Below, in pieces: positions 7,392 to 16,300 of a DNA stretch of 64,000 nt. The notes below the pieces were generated by a model. It searched no databases, had not been told where the DNA came from, and saw nothing but the letters and a program-made list of their open reading frames with translations. Position numbers and translations under genes: made by a program. This DNA is from Gordonia sp. ABSL11-1 (GTDB lineage Bacteria > Actinomycetota > Actinomycetes > Mycobacteriales > Mycobacteriaceae), in contig NZ_JASXSI010000002.1 in assembly GCF_030315685.1 (NCBI RefSeq), positions 124,001-188,000 of the forward strand, read 5' to 3'. Every line of letters starts with the position of its first letter. The stretch's first letter is position 1.

Positions 7392-10300
7392 GTGGGCATG
7401 GCCGACGGGAGTGACACGCAGCGGAGCGACCAGGTCATCCGACTACTCGGTTACCTTCACGAGTTGGTCCGCTCCCGTTCGGAGATCGTCAACGACGTCG
7501 ATCGCCACCCCGGGGTGGTCTGGATCGGACGATCCACCGAGGTCGGTGTCCGCGCGTCGGCCGGTGCCGGGCAGCCCGTCATCGAACTCGACGCAGACGA
7601 CGACGGACACGCGTCGGTGGCGCAACTCGTCGACGAGTTGCACGACAGTCCCGAAACGCTCGAGCTGGTTGTGGCCAACGCCCTGGTCACGGTCCGCGAC
7701 GCCGACGACGACGGTGAGATCCGTATCCGCGATCACCTCGTCACCCAGCAGGTGATCGCGGACCGCGACGACGAGACCGGCAGTATCCGGATCTCACTCG
7801 GCACCGGATCGGTGCCGATGGTCCACGACACCTATCTCCTCGCGCCGATCGAGGGCATCGACCTCTCGGACGCGATGAAGGCGCGCGTTCGTATCACCGA
7901 CCTCGCCAACCCGCTCGGAGGCAGGTTCCCCGAGCTGATGGACTCCTGGCGTCAGCAGATCTCCGTCGACGCGGACTCGATCAGTCTGTCCGTCGACAAC
8001 CGGCCGGCGCTTGTCCTGCGTCGCCGGGGTGTCACCGCCGCGCTGGCGTTCTACGACGCGATCCTGACCGAACTGCGGGCGCATCCCGATGACCTCCCGA
8101 TCGGCCTCGCACAGCTCGTCGCACCGATCGAGGCGCCCGAGCGTCTGGCCGCGCTGGCCCGGGCGGATGTGATGGCCCCTGACGACCTGGTCCGTGACGC
8201 GCTCTACCCACTGCCCGCCAACGTCGAACAGCGTGATGTGTTGGCGCAACTCGGCGTCGACAGCGGAGTCGTCGTCGAGGGCCCACCGGGGACCGGCAAG
8301 ACCCACACGATCGCCAATCTCACCGCCGCGCTGCTCGCCAAGGGGCAGCGCGTCCTGGTGACCAGCGAGAAGGCCCACGCCCTGACCGTCATCCGCGACA
8401 TGTTGCCCCCGGAACTGCGTGAGCTGGCGGTGTCCATCGCCGACGTCGGGCGCGACGACGCCGACGCGACGGTCTCCGGCGTCGAGGCGATCGCCGAGAG
8501 GAAGGCGGGCCATCAGCCGCGCGTCGTCGAGGCGGAGATCGCCGATCTGCTCGACAAGCGAGAGCAGGCGACCTGGAAGCGCGAGCGGGTGCTGCGCGAG
8601 CTCTGGAGCGCACGGGAGTCGGAGACCGAGGCCCACGAGTGGGTGGCCGGCGACTATCGCGGGACGGCAGCCGAGGTGGTGCGCCAGTGTGCCGCCGACG
8701 CACCCCGCCACGATTGGCTGCCGGGGCCGCTCGAGGGCGTGGCACCGCCGCTGGACGCCGATGAGTTCGTCCGGCTCCTCGATCTGCTGCGCACCACCGC
8801 CGATCCCCGCTCACGCCTGGGCCAACGTTTGCCCGATCTCGCCGATCATCTGCCCGACACCGCCACGCTGGAGAGCATCTGCCAACGAATCGCGCAGCGC
8901 CCCACCGAGCCCATGGTCGGCAGCGGCTCCTTGCTGTCGATCCTCGCCGGCGTGGACAGCGCCCGTCTCGTGCGCATCAAGGAGGTCTGTGAACGTCTGG
9001 CCGTCGCGTCGGGTGAGGTCGCGGGATTCCCGGTGACCGTGGTCGACATGGCCGACCGGCTCCTGGACGGCCAGGCGCAGCATCTGTGGTCGCGGGTGAT
9101 CGGCCTGTCGCCGATCATCGCCGAGGCGGCCGAGCGGGATCGGACGATCGGTGCGCACGTCGTCACCGCCGACGGTGCCGCACCGGGGGACAGCGAGGTC
9201 TTCACCGCGGCGGCCGATCATCTGGCCGCCGGCGGGCGCTGGCGGGGACGACTGCTGCGCTCACCCGAGCAACGCGCGGTCGAGGACTCCGGCGTCGCGG
9301 CGACGGTCGACGGGCGGGCGCCGATCGACGAACGATCGCTGCGGCTGGTGGCCGATCACCTGGCGGTCATCGAGGCGGTCGGTCAGGTGCAGCGGGTTCT
9401 TGCCGATCTGCATGTCCCGGTGGACAACTCGGGTTCTCGGTCGACACAGCTGAACACCCTCGTCCGACTGGACAACCAGCTCGCTTGGATCTCCGAACTC
9501 TTGTCCGGGCGTGATCAGCTGGTCCGTGAACTCGAGGCCATCAGTCCCGGTGGGCCGCGACCCCGCAGCGTGGACGAGGTGTCGGCGGTGGCCTACCAGG
9601 CAGGTGAGATCGCATCGACGAACGATGCGGTGATCGCCGAGCACGAGCTCGCGGCGTGTTCGTACCGCCTGTCGGCCGAGGTCGAGCAGGGACCGTCGCC
9701 GGAAGGTGATGCCCTCGTCGCCGCCCTGGCGAACGCGGATGCGGTAGCGATCGCGTCCGCCCGGCGCCGCTGGAACTCCGCACGCGACGAATTGCAGGCG
9801 CAGACCGCGCTGGATCTGCTGTCGCTGCGTCTCCGCGGCAAGGCGCCGGAGTTCTATGCGCTGCTCACCGAGACGGCCGACGACCCCGCGTGGGATGTCC
9901 GGGTGCGGGACGTCGCCGACGCGTGGGCGTGGCGTCGGGCACAGACCTGGGCGGAGGACCGGAGCGATCCCACGCTGGAGACGCGTCTGCAGGCCGAACT
10001 CGACGAGTACGAGGCGGACATCGCACAGTTCACGGCCCGGTTGACCGCGGCGCGGGCGTGGCGGGCGTGCCTGGGCCGCATGAGTGTCGCGCAGGTGCAG
10101 GCACTGCAGTCCTATCGGGACCACATGATCAACCTGGGCAAGGGCTCGGGAAAGCACGCCCACCGTTTCCGCGCCGCGGCCCGTGCCGCGATGGAGCAGG
10201 CGCAGAGTGCGGTCCCGGCGTGGATCATGTCGATCAGTCAGGTGGCCGAGACCGTCGACCCGCGGCGCGATGCATTCGACGTGGTGATCGTCGACGAGGC

Positions 10301-11564
10301 GAGCCAGGCCGACATCACCAGTTCGTTCCTGCTCTGGCTCGCGCCGCGGGTGATCGTCGTCGGCGACGACCGGCAGTGCGCTCCCAGCGGGCTGTCGGGC
10401 ACCACACTCGACGACGCCTTCGCCAAACTCGACTCCTACCTGCCGGATCTCCCGAACTACCTGCGCGACGGCCTGACCCCGCGATCGAGCCTCTTCTCGT
10501 TGTTGCGCAGCAGGTTCGGGCATCTGATCCGTTTGCGCGAGCACTTCCGGTCGATGCCCGAGATCATCGAGTTCTCCTCTCGCCAGTTCTATTCGGGTGC
10601 GCCGCTCATCCCGGTACGTCAGTTCGGCGCCGACCGGTTGCCCCCACTGCGTTCGACGTCGGTCGACGAGGGCGTCGCGAGCGGGCAGGGTGCCGCGGTG
10701 GTGAACGAGATCGAGGCGGCGCGGATCGTCGAGACGGTGACCGACTGCCTGTCTGATCCGGCCTACGACGGACTGGATTTCGGCATCATCGCGCTGCAGG
10801 GGACTCGGCAGGTCGACGAGATCACCCGCCGGCTGCGGGCGGTGGTCGGCGACGACGTGTGGCGGACACGCCGTATCCGCGTGGGTACCCCGCCGGATTT
10901 CCAGGGCGACGAGCGTCACGTGATCCTGCTGTCGATGGTGGTCTCGGATCCATCGGCGATCGCCCCGTTGACGCGTGCGGAGTCGCAGCGACGGATGAAC
11001 GTGGCGGCGTCGCGGGCCATGGATCAACTGTGGCTGTTCCATTCGATCGACCTCGATCGGCTCAAGCCGAACGATCTGCGGTATTCACTCGTCGGCTACG
11101 TCGAGTCGAACCAGGGGCCCACGATCGCGCCCATGCCTACCGATGTCTCCGATCATCAACGCCGACAGCCGTTCTCGAGTCTGTTCGAACAACGCGTGTT
11201 CAACCGGCTGGCGCAGCGGGGTTATCACGTCGTGCCGTCGGTGACCGTCAACAACCGGGTGATCGACCTCGTCGTGACCGGTTCGGACGCACGGATGGCC
11301 GTCGAGTGTGACGGTGAGTCGTTCCGGACCACCGGCGAGCAGGCGCGCTCGGACATGGAACGCGAACGCGAACTGCGTCGGTGTGGCTGGGAGTTCTGGC
11401 GCGTCCGGGAATCGGAGTTCGAACTCGATCCGGAACAGGCCCTCGACGGGCTGTGGGAGGCGCTCGACCGGCGCGGGGTGAAGCCCGGGTCGGTGGCACA
11501 GGTCTCGTCCTCGGACACGACTGGTCCGCGGTGGGAACCGATCGATCTGAGCGCGGGGGAGTAG
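7392..11564 (+). CDS. Large SF1 (Upf1/DNA2-like) helicase fused to a Vsr/DUF559-type nuclease domain
   Basis: A 1390-residue protein. Walker A GPPGTGKT is at residues 297-304. The long helical middle (about 370-870) is rich in Glu/Arg and probably partly coiled coil. VIVDEASQAD (about 966), VVGDDRQCAPSG, REHFRSMPEI, FQGDERHVILLS and NVAASRAMDQL are helicase motifs II-VI of the AAA_11/AAA_12 group. The last ~120 residues (LFEQRVFNRLAQRGY, NRVIDLVV, AVECDGESF at about 1305, then RERELRRCGWEFWRV) form a PD-(D/E)xK-like fold resembling DUF559/MTES_1575 nucleases. It probably unwinds and cuts nucleic acid; repair and phage defence are both possible. The GTG at 7392 follows GGAGGAGG; ATG 7398 is the alternative. 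The gene ends 3 bp before the convergent sirtuin gene. Confidence 0.85.
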   Translation: MGMADGSDTQRSDQVIRLLGYLHELVRSRSEIVNDVDRHPGVVWIGRSTEVGVRASAGAGQPVIELDADDDGHASVAQLVDELHDSPETLELVVANALVTVRDADDDGEIRIRDHLVTQQVIADRDDETGSIRISLGTGSVPMVHDTYLLAPIEGIDLSDAMKARVRITDLANPLGGRFPELMDSWRQQISVDADSISLSVDNRPALVLRRRGVTAALAFYDAILTELRAHPDDLPIGLAQLVAPIEAPERLAALARADVMAPDDLVRDALYPLPANVEQRDVLAQLGVDSGVVVEGPPGTGKTHTIANLTAALLAKGQRVLVTSEKAHALTVIRDMLPPELRELAVSIADVGRDDADATVSGVEAIAERKAGHQPRVVEAEIADLLDKREQATWKRERVLRELWSARESETEAHEWVAGDYRGTAAEVVRQCAADAPRHDWLPGPLEGVAPPLDADEFVRLLDLLRTTADPRSRLGQRLPDLADHLPDTATLESICQRIAQRPTEPMVGSGSLLSILAGVDSARLVRIKEVCERLAVASGEVAGFPVTVVDMADRLLDGQAQHLWSRVIGLSPIIAEAAERDRTIGAHVVTADGAAPGDSEVFTAAADHLAAGGRWRGRLLRSPEQRAVEDSGVAATVDGRAPIDERSLRLVADHLAVIEAVGQVQRVLADLHVPVDNSGSRSTQLNTLVRLDNQLAWISELLSGRDQLVRELEAISPGGPRPRSVDEVSAVAYQAGEIASTNDAVIAEHELAACSYRLSAEVEQGPSPEGDALVAALANADAVAIASARRRWNSARDELQAQTALDLLSLRLRGKAPEFYALLTETADDPAWDVRVRDVADAWAWRRAQTWAEDRSDPTLETRLQAELDEYEADIAQFTARLTAARAWRACLGRMSVAQVQALQSYRDHMINLGKGSGKHAHRFRAAARAAMEQAQSAVPAWIMSISQVAETVDPRRDAFDVVIVDEASQADITSSFLLWLAPRVIVVGDDRQCAPSGLSGTTLDDAFAKLDSYLPDLPNYLRDGLTPRSSLFSLLRSRFGHLIRLREHFRSMPEIIEFSSRQFYSGAPLIPVRQFGADRLPPLRSTSVDEGVASGQGAAVVNEIEAARIVETVTDCLSDPAYDGLDFGIIALQGTRQVDEITRRLRAVVGDDVWRTRRIRVGTPPDFQGDERHVILLSMVVSDPSAIAPLTRAESQRRMNVAASRAMDQLWLFHSIDLDRLKPNDLRYSLVGYVESNQGPTIAPMPTDVSDHQRRQPFSSLFEQRVFNRLAQRGYHVVPSVTVNNRVIDLVVTGSDARMAVECDGESFRTTGEQARSDMERERELRRCGWEFWRVRESEFELDPEQALDGLWEALDRRGVKPGSVAQVSSSDTTGPRWEPIDLSAGE

Positions 11565-11567
11565 ACG

Positions 11568-12362
11568 CTAGCCGGACCGGACCGCGTCGAGGAGTGCTGG
11601 GAGACCCGCCGCGGCGGTGGTACGTAGGGAATGCGTCGCCAGCGGAGTCAAGGCGGATGGCTCCGGATTGAACTCGATGACCGGGGTACCTGCGGCCCGG
11701 GCGCGCTCGGGCAGCGATGCCGCCGGGTGCACGACACCGCTGGTGCCCACCACGATCACCACGTCACAGGCGCGAAAGGCATTGTCCGCGCGTGTCATCG
11801 CGTCCTCAGGCAGGTGTTCGCCGAACCACACCACCCCCGGCCGGACCGCCGACAGGCAGACCGGGCACGACGGCGGTTCCACCCGGACCTGATGCAGCGC
11901 GCGGTCGGGGTCGGCATCGGTTCCGTGATACGGCCGTCCGCAGTTGCTGCAGCGGGGCGCGAAGAGACTCCCGTGCAGATGGCTGACGACGTCGCTGCCG
12001 GCACGCTCATGGAGGTCGTCGACGTTCTGGGTGACGACCATGACCGTCCGGTCGCGACCGAGGTCGGCGATCGCACGGTGACCCGCGTTCGGCTGGGCCT
12101 CGCGCACCAGCCGTGCTCGCCACTGATACCAGGCCCAGACGAGGTCGGGGTCCTCGCGCCACGCCTCGGGGGTCGCCAGCTGTGCGGGATCGAATCGTTC
12201 CCAAAGCCCGGTCTCCGCGTCCCGGAATGTGGCGATCCCGCTCTCCGCGGACATCCCGGCGCCGGTGAACACGGTGACCCACTCGGCGTCCCGGACCAGC
12301 TCGACCGCCGCCGCCGGCACGTCGACGTGCGCGGCGACCTCGGTCTCGTCTCCGGCGGTCAT
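11568..12362 (-). CDS. cobB: Sirtuin, NAD-dependent protein deacylase
   Basis: A 264-residue class III deacylase. It contains VFTGAGMSAESGIATFRD (NAD-binding GAG motif), TQNVDDLHERAG, the catalytic His in HLHGS, and a Cys4 zinc site (CSNCGRPYHG and CPVC about 30 residues later), then VWFGEHLP and VGTSGVVHPAA. It removes acyl groups from lysines, consuming NAD and releasing O-acyl-ADP-ribose and nicotinamide. The ATG at 12362 overlaps the TGA of the upstream HIT gene, so the two are probably co-translated. The N-terminal extension of about 15 residues is unremarkable. Confidence 0.93.
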   Translation of the reverse strand: MTAGDETEVAAHVDVPAAAVELVRDAEWVTVFTGAGMSAESGIATFRDAETGLWERFDPAQLATPEAWREDPDLVWAWYQWRARLVREAQPNAGHRAIADLGRDRTVMVVTQNVDDLHERAGSDVVSHLHGSLFAPRCSNCGRPYHGTDADPDRALHQVRVEPPSCPVCLSAVRPGVVWFGEHLPEDAMTRADNAFRACDVVIVVGTSGVVHPAASLPERARAAGTPVIEFNPEPSALTPLATHSLRTTAAAGLPALLDAVRSG

Positions 12363-12829
12363 CGATCGTCCGCGGTGTGGTCGCCTGCAGGGTCGTCGGT
12401 GGTGCGTGACGCCTGCGCGAGGGCGGCGCGAAGGCTCTCCGCGGTCTCGTCGGGATCGGGATCGCGCCGGACGACCAGGCCCTTCGCGAAGCTCAGTTTG
12501 TCTCCGTCGTGGCGCGGGACCACGTGGAGGTGCGTGTGGAACACGGTCTGGAACGCTGCTCTGCCATCGTTGATCACGAGGTTCACCCCGTCGGCGGCGA
12601 TGGCGCCCGCCTTCATCGCAGCCGCCACGCGCTGGCCTGCAGACACGAGGCTGCCGCCGAGATGAGGGGCCAGATCGGCCAGGCCGGAGGAGTGCTGACG
12701 GGGCACGAGCAGGGTGTGCCCGCGGGTGACCGGGCGGATGTCCAGGAAGCCGATCACGTCGTCGTCGCGGTAGATCGTCCGCGAGGGCGCGATCCCCTCG
12801 ACGATGTCGCAGAACACGCACGATGTCAT
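12359..12829 (-). CDS. HIT family nucleotide hydrolase/transferase
   Basis: A 156-residue histidine-triad protein. CVFCDIV near the start resembles the metal-binding motif of prokaryotic HIT proteins. IRPVTRGHTLLVPRQH and the catalytic triad HTHLHVVPRH follow. HIT enzymes hydrolyse or transfer nucleoside monophosphates, for example AMP from adenosine phosphoramidates. The ATG at 12829 is chosen because CVFC then falls at the usual N-terminal position and AAGGTG lies about 7 nt upstream. Its stop overlaps the sirtuin start (ATGA). That link is suggestive, because sirtuin by-products are nucleotide derivatives, but no direct pathway is shown. It is divergent from fas. Confidence 0.9.
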   Translation of the reverse strand: MTSCVFCDIVEGIAPSRTIYRDDDVIGFLDIRPVTRGHTLLVPRQHSSGLADLAPHLGGSLVSAGQRVAAAMKAGAIAADGVNLVINDGRAAFQTVFHTHLHVVPRHDGDKLSFAKGLVVRRDPDPDETAESLRAALAQASRTTDDPAGDHTADDR

Positions 12830-13343
12830 GCCGCCACACCTTACTTTTCCCGGAGGTCGGACGTGGCGTGGTGGCGCGCCACGAGCGCCCCACCAGGAGT
12901 GCACCATGTCACATAACGATTTCATAACGGTCGAAAACACCTGCTCCGAACCCCGATCGAGCGCTCGGACACCGCCCGTCAACTGGGGGTATGGCGCGCG
13001 TTCGCGGTGGGCACTCGGTGAACACCTGTGTTACCCGCGGGGTTACCGATGGGTATACCGACTAGTCACAACAGAACATGAGGAAAGCCTCATTTTCATG
13101 TGCCATCATGGGTTCACGTTCACGCCGACGATGACTCACGGCAGAGTCTCGCGAGTCGCCGAAACCGTTGTGCGGCAGGCGTGTTCAAGCAGTGTGCCAA
13201 AGAGCGCCGCACTGGGACCGCGAACACCCGACGACCGATCGCACTTGTGTGTGGCGTGCCTCCTGCCCGCACCACGACGCCAGCCCACCCCGACCCGCGA
13301 CACGACGAGCCCCTCCCGACGTGTCGAGACCAGAGGAGAAACC
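12830..13343. other. 514-bp intergenic region between the HIT gene and fas
   Basis: No credible gene is visible. The open frame that runs into fas through this stretch has unusual composition and lacks a ribosome site upstream. The segment around 13020-13110 is less GC-rich than its surroundings and holds several short inverted repeats, including GGTATACC (13052-13059) and the longer one at 13074-13097. It presumably contains the fas promoter and operators; in mycobacteria fas-acpS is controlled by FasR (known), and binding here is an inference. Confidence 0.6.
13074..13097. promoter_or_regulatory. Inverted repeat in the fas upstream region (candidate regulator site)
   Basis: GAAcATGAGG-AAAG-CCTCATtTTC: 10-bp arms with one mismatch and a 4-nt centre, about 250 bp before the fas start. 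An overlapping repeat (ACATGA at 13076, TCATGT ending at 13101) gives a second symmetric reading. A TetR-type dimer such as FasR could bind; I cannot match the published motif from memory. Confidence 0.4.
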
Positions 13344-16300
13344 GTGACCGTCGACCACCACCGCTCAGGAGCACAGGGCGCCGCTCGCGCGGAACGTCCC
13401 ACCACCACACTGATCGACCGTCTCGCCGACGGTGAGCCGTACGCCATCAGCTTCGGCGGTCAGGGATCGCCGTGGCTGCCCACCCTGGCCGAGCTGGTCG
13501 TCGACGCCGACCTCGAGCACCGGATCGCCAAGATCGTCGAGGCGGCCGAGCGGATCATCGATCCCGTCGCCGACCGCATCACCATCGCCGTCGCCGACGG
13601 CTTCCACCCCCTCGCCTGGGTGCGTGCCCTCGACGCCGAGGAATCGGTCCCCAGCGACACCGAGCTCGCCGACTTCACGCTCTCCGGACCGGGTGTCCTG
13701 CTGACCCAGCTCGCGGCCATCGAGGCGCTGAAGAAGCAGGGCCTGGACACCACGGCGATCGCGCCGACCGCCGTCATCGGTCACTCCCAGGGATCGATCG
13801 CCACCCATGCCATCGGCGCCGAGGGGCACGTCGCCGAGTCCGGTCAGGGTCTGCTGCTGGCGATCGCACATCTCATCGGTGCCGCCGGCACCGTCATCGC
13901 ACGTCGTCGCGGACTCTCCACCACGGGCGACGGCACTCCCATGCTGGCCGTCAGCGGTGCCGCCCCGGCACGCATCGCCGAGATCCTCGCCGAGTACCGC
14001 GACGGACTCAGCTCGTCGGATCTGGCCACAGCGCCGGTCATCTCGATCACCAACGGGCGGCGCTCGGTCGCGCTGTCCGGCGCCCCGCGTCATCTGGCCG
14101 CCTTCGCCGCACTTTGCGAGCGGATCGCCGACGCCGAGGCCGACGACCGCAAGCGCAAGGTCACCGGCGGGGCGCCGTTCGCTCCGAAGTTCGATCACCT
14201 CGACGTGAGCGTGGCCTTCCACCATCCGGCCATGGCCGAGGCCGTCGAGCTCGTCGCGCAGTGGGCCGACGAGTGCGCGATCGACCGCGAGACCGCGGTC
14301 GCCCACGCGCGTGCCATCCTCGTCGACACCGTGGACTGGGTCGCGACCGTCGACGGTGTCGTCGACTCGGGTGCCCGGTGGATCCTCGACTTCGGTCCGG
14401 GTGACCTCGCCACGCGTCTGACCTCCTCGCTCGTCCGCGGTCAGGGCGTCGGCCTGGTGTCCGCGGCCCTGCGCGTCGGGCAGCGGAACCTGTTCAGCCC
14501 GGGGGGCATCCCGGAGGTCGCGCGCCCGTGGACGCAGTTCGCGCCGCAGCTCGTCGAACTCCCGGACGGCCGTCGCGTCGTCGACACCGCCTTCACCCGC
14601 CTGACCGGTCGTTCGCCGATGCTGCTGGCCGGCATGACCCCGACCACGGTCGACCCGGCCATCGTCGCCGCGGCCGCCAACGCCGGGCACTGGGCCGAAC
14701 TCGCCGGCGGCGGGCAGGTCACCGAACAGATCTTCGCCGACAACGTCGACAAGCTCACCGAACTCCTCGACGACGGCCGGCAGGCCCAGTTCAACGCACT
14801 GTTCCTCGACCCCTACCTGTGGAAGCTGCAGCTGGGCGGCAAGCGACTCGTGCAGAAGGCGCGTGCACAGGGTGCCCCGATCGACGGTGTCGTCGTCTCC
14901 GCCGGTATCCCCGAGCTCGAGGACGCGGTGGCTCTCGTCGACGAGTTCGTCGAGGCCGGTCTGCGTTTCGTCGCCTTCAAGCCGGGCACCGTCGAGCAGA
15001 TCCGCGCCGTCGTGCGGATCGCCGCGGAGGTCCCGCACCACCCGGTCATCGTGCAGATCGAGGGCGGGCGCGCCGGCGGCCACCACTCGTGGGAGGACCT
15101 CGACGATCTGCTGATCGCGACCTACGGCGAGCTGCGGGCGCGCAACAACGTCGTCATCTGCGTGGGTGGCGGCATCGGTACCCCCGAGCGCGCCAGCGAC
15201 TACCTCACCGGCGCGTGGTCGGCCGCCTACGGCTATCCGTCGATGCCGCTCGACGGCATCCTCGTCGGCACGGCCGCCATGGCCGCCAAGGAGGCGACGA
15301 CGGCTCCCGAGGTCAAGCAGCTGCTCGTCGACACCGTCGGTTGCGACGACTGGATCGGTGCCGGACACGCCACCGCCGGAATGGCTTCCGGACGCAGTCA
15401 GCTCGGCGCCGACATCCACGAGATCGACAACACCGCCTCACGGTGTGGCCGGATCCTCGACGAGGTCGCAGGTGACGGTGATGCGGTCGCCGATCGCCGC
15501 GACGAGATCATCGCCGCCATGGCCGACACCGCCAAGCCCTACTTCGGCGATGTGGCGAGCATGACCTACCGCGCCTGGCTCGACCGTTACGCCACGCTCG
15601 CCGTGGGCGATGGACGGTCCGATCAGCTGCCGTGGGCCGACATCACCTGGCAGCAGCGTTTCGTGGACATGCTGCAGCGCACCGAGGCCCGGATGAGCCC
15701 GGTCGACTCCGGTCCCATCCCGACGATGTTCGGCGAGATGGGCAGCACCGACGACCCGCACTCGGCGATCGATGCCCTCGGCAGCGTGTACCCCGAGATC
15801 GAGACGGACGTGCTGCACCCCGCCGACGTCGCGTTCTTCCTCGAGCTGTGCCGTACGCCGGGCAAGCCGGTCAACTTCGTGCCGATCATCGACAAGGACG
15901 TCCGGCGCTGGTGGCGCAGTGACTCGCTGTGGCAGGCCCACGACGCGCGGTATCCGGCCGACGCCGTCTGCGTGATCCCCGGACCGGTCGCGGTCGCGGG
16001 AATCACCCGCGTCGACGAGCCGGTCGGCGAACTCCTCGACCGGTTCGAGGCCCGAGTCGTCAGTGATCTCGAGGGGGCCGGCACCGAGTCGGTCGCCGTC
16101 GACACCCGCAAGCGTGCCGGTCTGGTCGCCGGTGACGGCGCCATCGTCGCCGTCCTCGAGGCCGACGACGTCGATTGGGTCGGCCGGATGGTCCCCAATC
16201 CGATTGCACTGCTCGGTGATCGCGATCGCTGGGAACTCGTCGACCAGAACCGCGCCGAGCACGAGCCGACCGGGTCCGTGGTGGAGCGTGTCGCCGACGA

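Noticed and set aside
9261-11042. 593-residue open frame opposite the helicase gene
   Set aside because: Antisense shadow with no motif.
12804-13343. N-terminal extension of fas by 180 residues
   Set aside because: Composition is unlike the rest of fas, and there is a ribosome site before GTG 13344, which gives the family length.
13365-15419. 684-residue open frame antisense to fas
   Set aside because: Antisense shadow of a high-GC gene; rich in Gly, Asp, Arg and Val with no recognisable domain.
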